A stretch of 64,000 bases of DNA, from assembly GCA_022414725.1 (NCBI GenBank), contig CM039464.1, positions 434,001 to 498,000 on the forward strand, given 5' to 3'. The notes beneath the pieces are model-generated. The model saw only the letters and a list, made by a program, of their open reading frames with translations, had not been told where the DNA came from and ran no database searches. Origin of the DNA: Microglena sp. YARC (taxonomy: Eukaryota; Chlorophyta; Chlorophyceae; Chlamydomonadales; Chlamydomonadaceae). Below are positions 47,286 through 57,235 of this stretch, in pieces. Position 1 is the first letter of the stretch, and each line of letters starts with the position of its first letter. Both the position numbers and the translations under genes were made by a program.

Positions 47286-48326
47286 ATGTCAGCTACACAC
47301 AAACAGGCAGCTCTCCCTCGTGTAAACAGGTACTCCACAGATCTTCTTGCGGAACTGCAGGAGTTCGACAAGACGGTCGGGTCAAAGAGGAATCACTAAC
47401 CATGCCTCAACGGAAGAGGACGGCAGCAATACGCAGAGCGGCCACAAACATGGATCAAGAGAAACTTAAGACCGTGCACGGACTCCTTCGAGTTCTATCC
47501 TGGAATCAGTGCAGGTAGGGCCCTAGCTATCGCAACGTCCACACAAGACAAGAGCAAGGTGCGAGTGTACCTCACAGTCCTAGCAACACTGTGCCTCACA
47601 TGGACTAAGATTGATGACCCAACGAAGACACTAGATGGAGAAGCACTCGTGAAAGTGGTCCTAGACAACATATCAAAAATCCAGCAAAAGGCTAATGATG
47701 ATGGTGATATAATGATAAAAATACCAATACAATAGTAATTTCATAGGTACGACATAGACGACCTGGATGACGAGAGATGCTCAAGAGATTAGCAAACGAA
47801 GTCGCGAAGGATGATGATGGTACAGAAGGCAATGATGATGATGTACAGAAGGCATGGACGCGGTCTTCCAGGGCGCTAATGGGCGGTAACAGCAAGATAG
47901 GGAAATCGCAAAGGAAATCGCAGAACGATATCGACATATCCAGTATTGCGGAAGTTCGTTCTCGGAGGAGATGGTGGACAACTCGATATATCAAAACTAT
48001 TCGAAAAACAATGGGCTCCTCGGAAACATAGTCAGCACAGTTAGTTTCAAAGATCCAACAACAAATGGCTAACGGAGACTCAAGGACTTGTAGGCGAGGC
48101 GATGGGCATCATGTCATCCTTCGGGAAATGTAACTCCTTCGCCAACAAAAACAATAACAACAAGAGCAAGAGCAAGAGCAAGAATCTCGATAAATCGATT
48201 TCGACATCAACAAGAAAGAACAATCACAACAATGCCGGGAACGCCCCGATGATGCCTCCAGGAATGGGTGATTTCATGGCCGAAATGTTCAAGTCACTCA
48301 ACACCAACAACATGAAGAAGTTTTGA
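47286..48326 (+). pseudogene. Unknown virus-like gene, about 340 aa, several frameshifts
   Basis: ATG at 47286 (MSATHKQAALPRVNRYSTDL). Frame changes near 47390, 47505, 47735 and 47900 connect RTAAIRRAATNMDQEKLKTV, RVYLTVLATLCLTWTKIDDP, MLKRLANEVAKDDDGTEGND and IAERYRHIQYCGSSFSEEMV. The last part, in yet another frame, is Asn/Lys/Ser-rich and ends MPPGMGDFMAEMFKSL at 48326. The succession of non-overlapping coding segments argues for one gene. No family recognised. Confidence 0.45.
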
Positions 48327-48334
48327 CTTCTTTT

Positions 48335-48600
48335 GTCGTACTTTCGAGAGTGTCCATTGAAGGACCAGCCGCACTTAAGCATCGCCTCTTCCCCGGTACC
48401 GTGGCCCAAAAGAACACGGGGGCTTTGTTGATGTGCAATGCGTCATTTCTTTGCTGGACGGGCCGTACACGAAGCGGTTTCATTAAATACAATTTAGCGG
48501 ACCTCGTTACACTCAGACCGGTCAATAATGTTACAGTATATTGAATCAATTCCAATTCTCAATGTACAACTTGGGCAGACGGTCGATTGTTGTACACATG
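48335..48600. mobile_element. Cluster of transposon pieces (unclassified repeat, A fragment, C half)
   Basis: 48335-48460 matches 60147-60250 (TACTTTCGAGAGTGTCCATT, CCCAAAAGAACA). It is followed by an inner family A piece (GGCCGTACACGAAGCGGTTT at 48461-48480) and a family C half with its ATTGAATCAATTCCAATTCTC neighbour (48505-48562). Confidence 0.55.
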
Positions 48601-48693
48601 TGCACATTGCTGCAAGGTTTGAGGAGAGTGGCTATACTTGCGAATGTAAGCCACATGACAGTCTCGAGGTGGATCTGAAACCCTTGTCCGAGT

Positions 48694-51291
48694 TTATTCA
48701 ACGATCAGACGGAAAAACGGAATAGACAATACAACGATAAAAGTGTTGAAAAAAATGTCCTTCATTGCACGAATCCCTATCAATGGGTCATACCTGTACC
48801 TGAAGAACCTCTTATCTTTCACAACCAACCCGATCGAAACAGCAAGAATGCTCATTACAACATTAGACACGCAATAGTCAACCGTAATGGCAACCCAGAG
48901 ATTGCGTTTGATCATCGATCCACAGGATCCGAAAGCAAACCAGTCAACAATCAAAAGGACTACGAACAACAAAGCATTGAATACAAGGTCAAACAATAAA
49001 AAAAAAAGACAACGAAAATACGTAGGGGATGGAGGATTCTGAGAGTACGACGTCGTAGGATCGCTCTCAATCCGACGCTGAAACATAAAGTACGCAAACC
49101 GCAAAGACATCCACATGAAAGAAACAACGAACGACCTTGATCACGTACGATACCAGAAACACCTGGGACATCAACACGTCAACCCATGACAACGTGCCCC
49201 GAATGTGCAAGTCTACAATCCAATTCCCCTTCTTCTCAACCCAATCGATGAAATTGCCAAACAACTTCATAACCATCTTCTCCTGCTTCTCGTCCAAACG
49301 CACGATCATTGCCCCGTTAGTGACATTCGTCGTAACCACCAGCGTGTTATCCACATCCGATATGATCACCTGAATCACACTCTCATTGATGTAATCCACG
49401 ATTTTGTCACGCGTTTCAAGGTACATCGTAACAAGTTTCCGACACAGCTCGTCACCGATTTCAGGATTCTGTTGCATCTCCTCATCCCAATACATCACGT
49501 AAGCCAAGGCGTCTCGATGCTGATAAAGAATGAAAGACGTGTTCTCCTCCATAAAAGTATTCAAGATATTCTGCAAGGTAGAAATGTACGACTTGTAAGC
49601 GGCAACCTTCATTTCACGGGCGGACTGCATATTCAAAAACATGGTCCCATCATTCTTCGTCCTATCCAAAGAAGCCTGCTTGTCCAACCCACTCAAACGA
49701 GAAATGAGTTGGCCCTTGGCATTCTCGATGCCACCGGAAATAAGCTTGTTTTCACTGATCTTCTCATAGAAACCACTCAACTGGTTCACGTACGTATCAA
49801 GGAATTCGTCGTCAATACGACGGTGCATCAACCCACCCGACTTCTTAATCCACCTCGGATTACGAGTACGAGAAGGAGTCTTCAACTTGTTGTACTCGTC
49901 AAAAATAGACTTGGGGGCATCCGCAGAAGAACTCTCTTTGTAAGAACCGAGATCCTCAATCTTCAAACGATCCATAACCCCCTGCTTATTCTTCGCCACC
50001 TCTAAGAACTTCTTCAACTTAGAAACAACCTCATCAACATCGAGCAGAAGACCCACGTACTGCAAATCCTTCGTCGCCTCAAAAATATACGTCAAGTCCT
50101 CGATGTGCTGTTGGAGAACACCGATATTGTCCCCTCCAGCGGGACCCTTTGTTTTATTCTGCCGATCAACAATATTAAGGAGCTCATCTTTCATCTTGTT
50201 CGTACCGTCTCGGACAAGGTTCGCAGTGGCGTCCAAAGGCTCCTTCACCAATGACACAAACGTTTCGGGACTCAACAACTGATAGATATCCCCGCTTTCT
50301 TTATTGCTACCCTCCTTGCGTTCGGTAATGTCCCTGAGTTTGTAAGGCTTATCCGCATTTGCAAGCGCTGTTGCAAGTTCCTTGTTCGCTACTAACAGTC
50401 TGGCCTTCAGATTGCGAACCTGACGCTGGTACTGGGTGAAAATAACATCATCGTCCATGACAATATGGTCCGGCGCGGGGGTGAAATCACGCGGATCTAT
50501 GGAAATATCGTCTATACCACCGATCTTCTCAGTGAAGTCATTCAGGATACCGATAATGTTTACTTTCATCCGGTTTTTCGAAGCATCCGATGTCACCCCA
50601 CCCCACCCCACACTCCGGGGATTGGACATCGATACAAAACTAGAGTAGTTACTCTCAAATGAGTTGATCAACACCTCAACCTCCTTCAGTTTCTGCGCGC
50701 TATCGCGGATCTTCTTCACGGAAGCAGCTTTATCATCCAAGAAACCCTTCCACCGGGCCAGGACATCAGAGAAGACTGCCGCATTCGATGCTGAATAATC
50801 AACCAAAGCAGTCTTCGTCGCGTCCGGCAACATTGTCGTGCGCGGAATCCCCTCGATCGTGCGAATGAGGGTAGAGAGTCGGCTAGAGACCTCCGCTGAG
50901 GAGGCAGACGAAATGGCTTTCAATGACTCGACGATAGCCACCACAAGCGAAGTCTTGCTCACAAGGTCGCGAATGGTCGTCGTTCTCTGCCCACCCACAC
51001 CTGCTGCCACCGGAATCTGCGTCTTGGAACCATTAGAATACGGAGCAGATGGGGGATAAGAACTCTTAGCTTCGTTATTAATCAAGGGACCCAAAAACGG
51101 ACGATTGATCCCGAACGCGGGTGCAGAGGATGCCGTAGGAGGTTTTGGACCCAAAAACGGACGATTGATCCCGAACGCGGGTGCAGAGGATGCCGTAGGA
51201 GGTTTTGGACCCAAAAACGGGACGATTGATCCCGAACGCGGGTGGCAGAGGATGCCGTAGGAGGTTTTGACGGGTAGGGGGAGGCCGACAT
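48694..51291 (-). CDS. Large membrane-anchored virion-like protein (frameshifted at both ends)
   Basis: Main open stretch 51214-49067 (715 codons). The likely start is MSASPYPSKPPTASSA at 51291, joined through one-base shifts in the 60-bp repeats at 51087-51265. These repeats encode GPKPPTASSAPAFGINRPFL two to three times. Residues about 70-620 are helical and coiled-coil-rich (NSFESNYSSFVSMSNPRSVG, DEVVSKLKKFLEVAKNKQGV). A shift near 49110 leads to a hydrophobic C-terminal part (48694-49116) with at least three membrane segments (CLFFLLFDLVFNALLFVVLL; VVMSILAVSIGLVV; FIVVLSIPFF). About 840 aa in all. No named family recognised; divergent from the S74 fibre gene, 127 bp away. A structural role is inferred. 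Confidence 0.6.
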
Positions 51292-51417
51292 CGCACTTTA
51301 CTTATTACTTGTACATCTAAAAAAAAAGGCGGTACCTTGACGATTTTTTTTTCACATTTGGTACTTACAAATGGCGTCTTTTATTCGATTAAGCGAGGTC
51401 GCGAATCAACGTCGAAC

Positions 51418-53425
51418 ATGGTGAACGATAGCCACCCGCCCATCAAGGGGGTGAGAGTGCTCTCCGGAACTTCCAACGAGCCGACGCTGGCCTTCTTTAA
51501 CGATACGGACACAGGCATTTACAATGTCTCTCCAAACAACATCGGTATCGTCACAGGCGGAGTGAAAAGGGTCACCGTGGATAGCGAAGGTTTGTCCGTG
51601 AACGGGACGCTGACGGTGGATAAGGACATCGTCGCCTCGTCCAACATCTCCTCTGTTAATGGTACCTTCAATGGGAACGCAAGCGTTGGTAATAATTTTA
51701 GCACCAACACAATTCGCACTAGCACAGGTAGTAGCAACGCACCAGCATACTCTTTCGAAACCGATTCAAATACCGGCATATTTTCCCCAGGTTAAACCCT
51801 AACGATTCCATGACTGCTCCAGGGTACTCTTGGAATACTGATGCAAATACCGGAATGTATCGTGTTGCGGTAGATTCAATAGGGTTTGCTGTAGGCGGGG
51901 TCAATAAAGCTACTATAAACAACACTGGGATAGTGGGTAGCGGAGATAATATAACCAGTTTAAATGCTGCCAACATATCCAGTGGAACATTAGCGGTTGC
52001 TAGAGGAGGCACCGGAGTCAGTACGGGCTTAAGTGCCCTGAACGCAAACAATATATCCAGTGGAACATTAGCGGTTGCTAGAGGAGGCACCGGAGTCAGT
52101 ACGGGCTTAAGTGCCCTGAACGCAAACAATATATCCAGTGGAACATTAGCGATTGATAGAGGAGGCACGGGAGTCAGTACGGGATTAAGTGCCTTGAACG
52201 CAAACAATCCAATGGAACATTACCTGTTGTTAGAGGAGGAACGGGGGGTCTCCGCCAGGAAACTGGTAGTGTTGTTTTGAGTATTTCTCCAACGTTTACA
52301 GGAACAGCTAACTTTGCATCTCTTACAACTTCTGGGCCTTCGACGATCAATGGAACCGTAGATGTCACCGGTTACCTAAAACCCAAGACAATATCGTTTG
52401 ATGCTTATGGAAGCGGACATAACGGATTGAATTCCGAAGGATATAGCGCTCAAGAAAATGTCCATATCACAAGTTCGTCTTACAGTGGCTACGTTAACAA
52501 CTTTGCAATCACGAACGGATGGGGTGGTTACCAACACATGTGCGGTCTTACGTGGAACACGTGGAATCATGGAAACAATAGCTACCAAAGATATGACAAT
52601 ACCAAACTTGGATGGGCTATGCTAAACAGTGGAGGTAATTTGAATTTTTATTGTGTGGGCGATGGATTCACCGGCTCAGACAACATCCCTCCAGGTGCAC
52701 GTAATCATCCTTTAGAAATTACCCCCGATGGGATCACCGTGAGGAAAGCGCTCACATTTGATAATACAATTATAAACAAAAAGGTAGTTTTGTACGACCA
52801 AGGCTCTGAACATCAATTCTATGGGTTCGGCATTAATGGCAGTACTCTTAGATATCAAGTCGATACAATACAATCCGCTCATGTATTTTACTCCGGAACG
52901 TCATCAACCACATCCTCTGAGCTCGCTAGGATCAGAGGTAACGGGACTCTGGCAGTAGTAGGCGCGGCGACAGCCGCCTCCTTCACCCCTTCTTCCGATG
53001 ACCGCATCAAAACCGATGAAGTTTTCATCGAGGAAGCCACCTCCACTCTCAAAAAGCTCAGGCCGCAGACATACAACAAGTGGTCCGCCATGGACTACAT
53101 AACCAACAGCAACGCATCTTTTACGAGAGAGTCTGGTATGATAGCTCAGGAGATCTTTTACGATGCTCCTGAGTTGAGGCATCTGGTGACGATCCCCGAG
53201 GGCGCCGACAGCAACGCTCTGTACACTACTGCCATCACATCCTCCTCCGATCCATCCATCGATCCGGATTACAAGGATTGGGGTTCCAACATCGCGTTCT
53301 TGAACTACATTGGTCTCATCCCTTACCTGATAAAATACATTCAAGAAAAAGATGCCGATCTCCAGATTGCGCATAGTAATATAGGCAAACTCTTGAGTCA
53401 CGAATCACGGCAAGCAGGATGGTAA
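51418..53425 (+). CDS. Tail-fibre-like protein with peptidase S74 intramolecular chaperone
   Basis: Three open segments (51418-51795, 51810-52235, 52277-53425) form one fibre-type protein broken by two indels. The N-terminal part has beta-strand repeats with DTDTGIYNVSPNNIGIVTGG-like units. The middle has three 26-residue repeats (ISSGTLAVARGGTGVSTGLS), common in phage tail fibres. The C terminus has SFTPSSDDRIKTDEVFIEEA, the start of the S74 endosialidase-type chaperone, where self-cleavage occurs at Ser-Asp, followed by the conserved LKKLRPQTYNKW and GMIAQEI. In the family this domain trimerises the fibre and is then released. Also found in several giant algal viruses. An attachment-fibre role is inferred. 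Confidence 0.8.
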
Positions 53426-53469
53426 ATAATAATTCAATAAAATGGGATACCCGCCCGCATCTTTATCTT

Positions 53470-54682
53470 AAGAGTCAACGTTTTCTGCGGCTACGCCCCG
53501 ATGTAGTATTGGTACTTTCCTGCACCCACCATCGCAGCGCATCACGCGCGGTTGACAGGTGCGCCGATGGTCGCCGTAGTCAACCAGACGGAACGCCAAT
53601 GCCAGCGCGCGCGCTCGCGCATGCGAACCGACAGAGCATCGTCGTAAATGCACACGAACGCCGTCAAGATCAGACCGATGTCGTAAAGGTCAAAGGATTG
53701 CGCGTAACGATCAAGAATGTCGAGACGCAGATTCTTGTCGGTGACCTTGTCAAGCTTGAACAGTGGATTACCGCCGAGAATCGATCGCACCGCCAGGTTG
53801 AAGGACGTGTACGCGTGCGCTACCAATGCACGCATTGGAGGACACATCGCCACACGCTCCATGTGTCGAGTGACGATCATGGTCATGAACACAAGGCGAA
53901 GCGGCGTAATTCATTCCACTGCAGAACCAAGCCATCGGAGAGGAGGTGTTGTTCACGAACCCGAACCGCGTATTGTCCACATATCTGGCAACCATGTCAG
54001 CATGGTCGGCACTCTTGCCCCAGTCGATCAGCCGGTAGTGGTCGTCCTTGGCACAGTAAATCATGTTGTCCTGCTTGACGTCGCCGTGGATGATCCCGGC
54101 ACGGTGGATCACGTCGAAGTTCTCGAGGGTCTCACGGACAAACTTGTCCATGTTTGCATCGGAGGAAATTCCCTTTGATGCGGCGCTCATCGAGCACCTA
54201 ATAGAGAACACGTAAAAGCCGCTGTCACGATACAGAACAGCTTTTCCGCCGATATCAATACCGACCACATTGAAGTGCTTAAATGGAATCGAAGAAAAGG
54301 TAGTCGCCTTCGCGAGACCGGACGCGCTCACGTTACGGACAAGCAGCTCAGCTGTACGGATCTCCTCATTGAACGCAGAGGCGCTGTTTAGGTCCTTGCA
54401 CACAAACTTGTCGGACACTTTTGTGTTTAACACATTTGAGCAAAATTGTTCCTTTTCCCCGGAGGTTGTCAACTTAACATGGGTAATTCCCTGTTTCTTC
54501 TTCTCCAACACATACAGAATCCACGCCCGCTGGCTCTTGGTTTTCTTTACATCTGCCAGCGCAGACACGAGGATGTGCTTAAAGGTATCGGTATCGGTAG
54601 CGTCGGATGGATTTGAGATTTCGATAGTCCTCGCGGTAACGCCGCGACCCAACTCACGTCCGCCTGTTTGGTGTTGAGCCAT
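53470..54682 (-). CDS. Protein kinase-like (HGD/DWG type), one frameshift
   Basis: ATG at 54682 (MAQHQTGGRELGRGVTARTI). Catalytic loop IIHGDVKQDNMIY (Asp201, Asn206) and metal-binding LIDWGKS (Asp220) are clear. The HGD and DWG variants are typical of atypical and viral kinases. The Gly-rich loop is not obvious. A candidate N-lobe Lys lies in ACTIVE-strand-like GLAKATTF. The frame breaks near 53885; the C lobe continues as RALVAHAYTSFNLAVRSILG and DLYDIGLILTAFVCIYDDAL, stopping at 53542. Total about 380 aa. Phosphorylates protein Ser/Thr by family; target unknown. Gene order and compactness suit a large DNA virus. Confidence 0.75.
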
Positions 54683-54768
54683 TCCTTTTTCAATACACTG
54701 AACATAAATAAAAATGAAAAGTTTTAGTCTTGTTTGTTACCAATGGTGTCGCGAACACTGACCACTGG

Positions 54769-54830
54769 TACACTCGGATAAGGGAATTATGTTACATAAT
54801 ACAGTCGGAGACGCAATTTGTGGGACACCC
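54769..54830. mobile_element. Family C half joined to a CAGTCGGAGAC terminal repeat
   Basis: TACACTCGGATAAGGGAATT (family C left arm) is followed directly by TA and CAGTCGGAGACGCAATTTGT, whose subterminal GTGGGACACC starts 18 nt from the tip. The tip is also seen (reversed, damaged) at 9200-9222. Confidence 0.55.
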
Positions 54831-54907
54831 TACCGGTGACCCTTGAACCCAATGGGTAGATCAGCTAAATGCGAGTACATATTTTTGCCATTCATCTCTG
54901 TATTTCA

Positions 54908-54985
54908 GCATTTAAGCTGGCCCAAAGGATAACAAGGCAAGCTGCTGACAAACCCAGGTGGGTGGGTCGGTAGGTTTAGGAAGTA
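54908..54985 (+). repeat. 80-bp repeat, inverted copy at window end
   Basis: GCATTTAAGCTGGCCCAAAG through ACCCAGGTGGGTGGGTCGGT; its reverse complement is at 63925-63999. Probably the far end of an element also involved in family F. Confidence 0.6.
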
Positions 54986-54990
54986 ATGGA

Positions 54991-56329
54991 TCATTTGAAT
55001 CCCAGTGATCCATTACTTTTTTTGTTGATTATCTTCTTGTACGTTGGTTGTGTGCACCGGTTGTGCATCGCTTCTTCTTCGACGTCCACGGACCAGTCCA
55101 TATCGATATCGTGAATCAGCTTTCCGAAGCGTATGCCACATGAGGATGAAGGTTTCAACATGGGGATGAAAAACGGCATCGTCTCAAATCTTCGGTGCAC
55201 CTTATCGGGGATCAATGTCAATTGACTCGGATGCCGAACGACTTTCTGTGTGTCCTTGAATATTATAATATTGTGATCAAACTTCTCAGGTGCGCACCGC
55301 ACCAAGTCCCGCATCTTGCATGTCTGTACTATCGCGTCCTTGGGTATCAAGCCATCACATATCGCGTTTTTGACACACGATTGTGAAATGAAATGCCTCA
55401 GTGTGGGTCCCATCATGATCGCTTTCGTCGGGATGGACACAGTGTCCGCCACCTTGTGCGAGAACACGACTGTCGTGACTCCGGTGCGATGAACGGTGGC
55501 GCCCTTGCTCTTCAGTTTATGTACCTGGAATAAATCAGGAAATAAATCATCATGTTCGTGTATTTGTTCATAATTCTGTAATTCAAAAGTTCCATCACCT
55601 CGAAAAGTGATAACGCATACGTGATCTTTCCATCCGGACGATTGATGCTTATGCATACAGCAACGTCGGCCTCGTACAAACGCCTCGCGACATCAGTTTT
55701 GGTATCCGAAAAAACTTCTTGCACATTCAATTTGATTTTCGGGGTCTTCGTTGATTTTTTAGACGCGAATTTCCGTCGCTCATTCCTGATTATCTTCCGA
55801 AGTACTTGCATACCGTTATCTGAAGAGAAAATAGGCAATATCAGAATCTCTTGTATTAACCAATCTGTCGTGATGAGGAATTCACAACCCATTGAGATCT
55901 TTGACCGCATCTGCATACCAGAGTAAACGACGTCGTCAAGAATCACGATCACTACGGCAGTGTGGGGATGTACACGATGTCTCTATTCTTATTGACGAAG
56001 TCCTGAAAGTACACAACGTGAATTCGTTTTCTGACATCGGGGGGGGACGCGCGGTCCGCATCATCTTCATGGTCCTGTAGAACATCCACGTGTCCGACTT
56101 GGCCTTATAGGCCATCATTAGGAAAGAGAACTCGACGTCTGTCTCGCGGAGGATTTTTTTTGGAAATGTCGTCCACCATTTTAATCCAACGCGCCTCGAA
56201 CTCATCGAAGCCGACGAGCCGAGGACTCAGTAATTCCTGTGCGGCCTCGACCGCCGCGCCCGCAGCCTCTCCAAGGTACTCGCGCATGACCGACGCGTAG
56301 GGAATCAGGGACAAGGATGCGCCGCGCAT
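54991..56329 (-). pseudogene. Phosphoribosyltransferase-like virus-type gene, frameshifted
   Basis: ATG at 56329 (MRGASLSLIPYASVMREYLG). Segments in successive frames: up to VDDISKK, then ETDVEFSFLMMAYKAKSDTW (shift near 56160), then IVILDDVVYSGMQMRSKI (shift near 55955), and finally VITFRGDGTFELQNYEQIHE to the stop at 54991 (shift near 55600). ILDDVVYSGMQM fits the PRPP-binding loop of type I phosphoribosyltransferases, where the two Asp contact the ribose. About 440 aa, longer than a housekeeping PRTase, so extra domains are present. The substrate is unknown. Neighbouring kinase and S74 genes suggest common viral origin. Confidence 0.55.
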
Positions 56330-56341
56330 GCGCCGCGCACC

Positions 56342-56638
56342 ATGTCGCCCCGCAATTCCGAGTCACTTATACGGGCCCGGGCGAACGCTAACGACAGCAT
56401 GGCATTGTGGGTGGCTGCAAAGGGAGGTCACGCAGATGTCTGCAAGCTGCTGATGGATCCAGATGTGGCTGGACTTGAGTTCAGGGCACGGGCGAACACT
56501 AGCGCCAGCTTGGCCTTGCGTGAGGCTGCCAAGGAAGGTCACGCAGATGTCTGCAAGCTGCTGATGGATCCAGAGGTGGCTGGCCCCGAGTACAGGGCCA
56601 TTGTGAATCTTGACAGCAGCTGGGTCTTGCCACCGTAA
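56342..56638 (+). CDS. Short ankyrin-repeat protein (37-aa unit)
   Basis: 98 aa, ATG at 56342 (MSPRNSESLIRARANANDSM), two complete 37-aa ankyrin units (GHADVCKLLMDPDVAGLEFR and one with PEVAGPEYR), ending RAIVNLDSSWVLPP. Lacks the F-box part of its larger relatives. It starts 12 bp from the divergent start of the phosphoribosyltransferase-like gene, so its own N terminus was probably lost at a junction with the viral block. Confidence 0.6.
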   Translation: MSPRNSESLIRARANANDSMALWVAAKGGHADVCKLLMDPDVAGLEFRARANTSASLALREAAKEGHADVCKLLMDPEVAGPEYRAIVNLDSSWVLPP

Positions 56639-56729
56639 AGCAAGTATTTATCCACTCTCCTCAAACTTTTCAGAAATGTGTTCAGTTTTCTCAAGCGAAA
56701 ATATCATGGCATTCTGATATTTAGTACAT

Positions 56730-56986
56730 AATGGGCGTTCCTGCCTCACGGCGATTTTTTTGAATTTTCAAAGCAGAAGTTAGAGCCTCCTGAACGCCTC
56801 TCTAGCTTGAGACATCAGCACCAAGGAATCACAAATCCGCTCCATACCATGTTTCGGAGCCTGTCTGGTCGCAATTCCGCAATTCCGCAGAGAGCTAAAT
56901 CTCTGGTTGGCGAGTGAGTCGTTCGTACGGCTCTAACTTCTGCTTTAAAAATTCAAAAAAATCGCCGTGAGGCAGGAAAACCCATT
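56730..56986. mobile_element. Family D MITE, 257 bp, with 58-bp arms
   Basis: AATGGGCGTTCCTGCCTCAC ... AAGCAGAAGTTAGAGCC at the left pairs with GGCTCTAACTTCTGCTTTAA ... GTGAGGCAGGAAAACCCATT at the right, about 55 of 58 positions. The interior matches 28735-28800. Confidence 0.85.
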
Positions 56987-56994
56987 CTGTAACG

Positions 56995-57180
56995 CTTTCA
57001 TTCCAGGCAAGTGCCGCTTGTCGCTTGCATTCCAGGCAAGTGCCGCTTGTCGCTTGCATTCCAGGCAAGTGCCGCTTACCGCTTGCATTCCAGGCAAGTG
57101 CCGCTTGTCGCTTGCATGCCAGGCAAGGGTTTATAGGGTTTATAGGGTTTATAGGGTTTATAGGGTTTATAGGGTTTATC
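56995..57180. repeat. GGCAAGTGCCGC tandem repeat plus (TTTATAGGG)n
   Basis: About five 27-bp units (TTGCATTCCAGGCAAGTGCC GCTTGTCGC) followed by six 9-bp TTTATAGGG units at 57126-57180. An inverted equivalent lies at 63157-63310, in both cases upstream of an F-box/ankyrin gene. Confidence 0.85.
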
Positions 57181-57235
57181 CCAATTCATTATTTATTTAT
57201 ACCATCCTGTGCGCTTGCATGCATTTACATCGAAC

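Noticed and set aside
48102..48326. Separate 74-aa Asn/Lys-rich gene
   Set aside because: Best explained as the last segment of the frameshifted gene starting at 47286, since the preceding segments run up to it without overlap.
57126..57180. True telomere or chromosome end
   Set aside because: Only six 9-bp TTTATAGGG units, internal, with an inverted copy at 63.15 kb and unique genes on both sides; treated as a telomere-like interstitial repeat.
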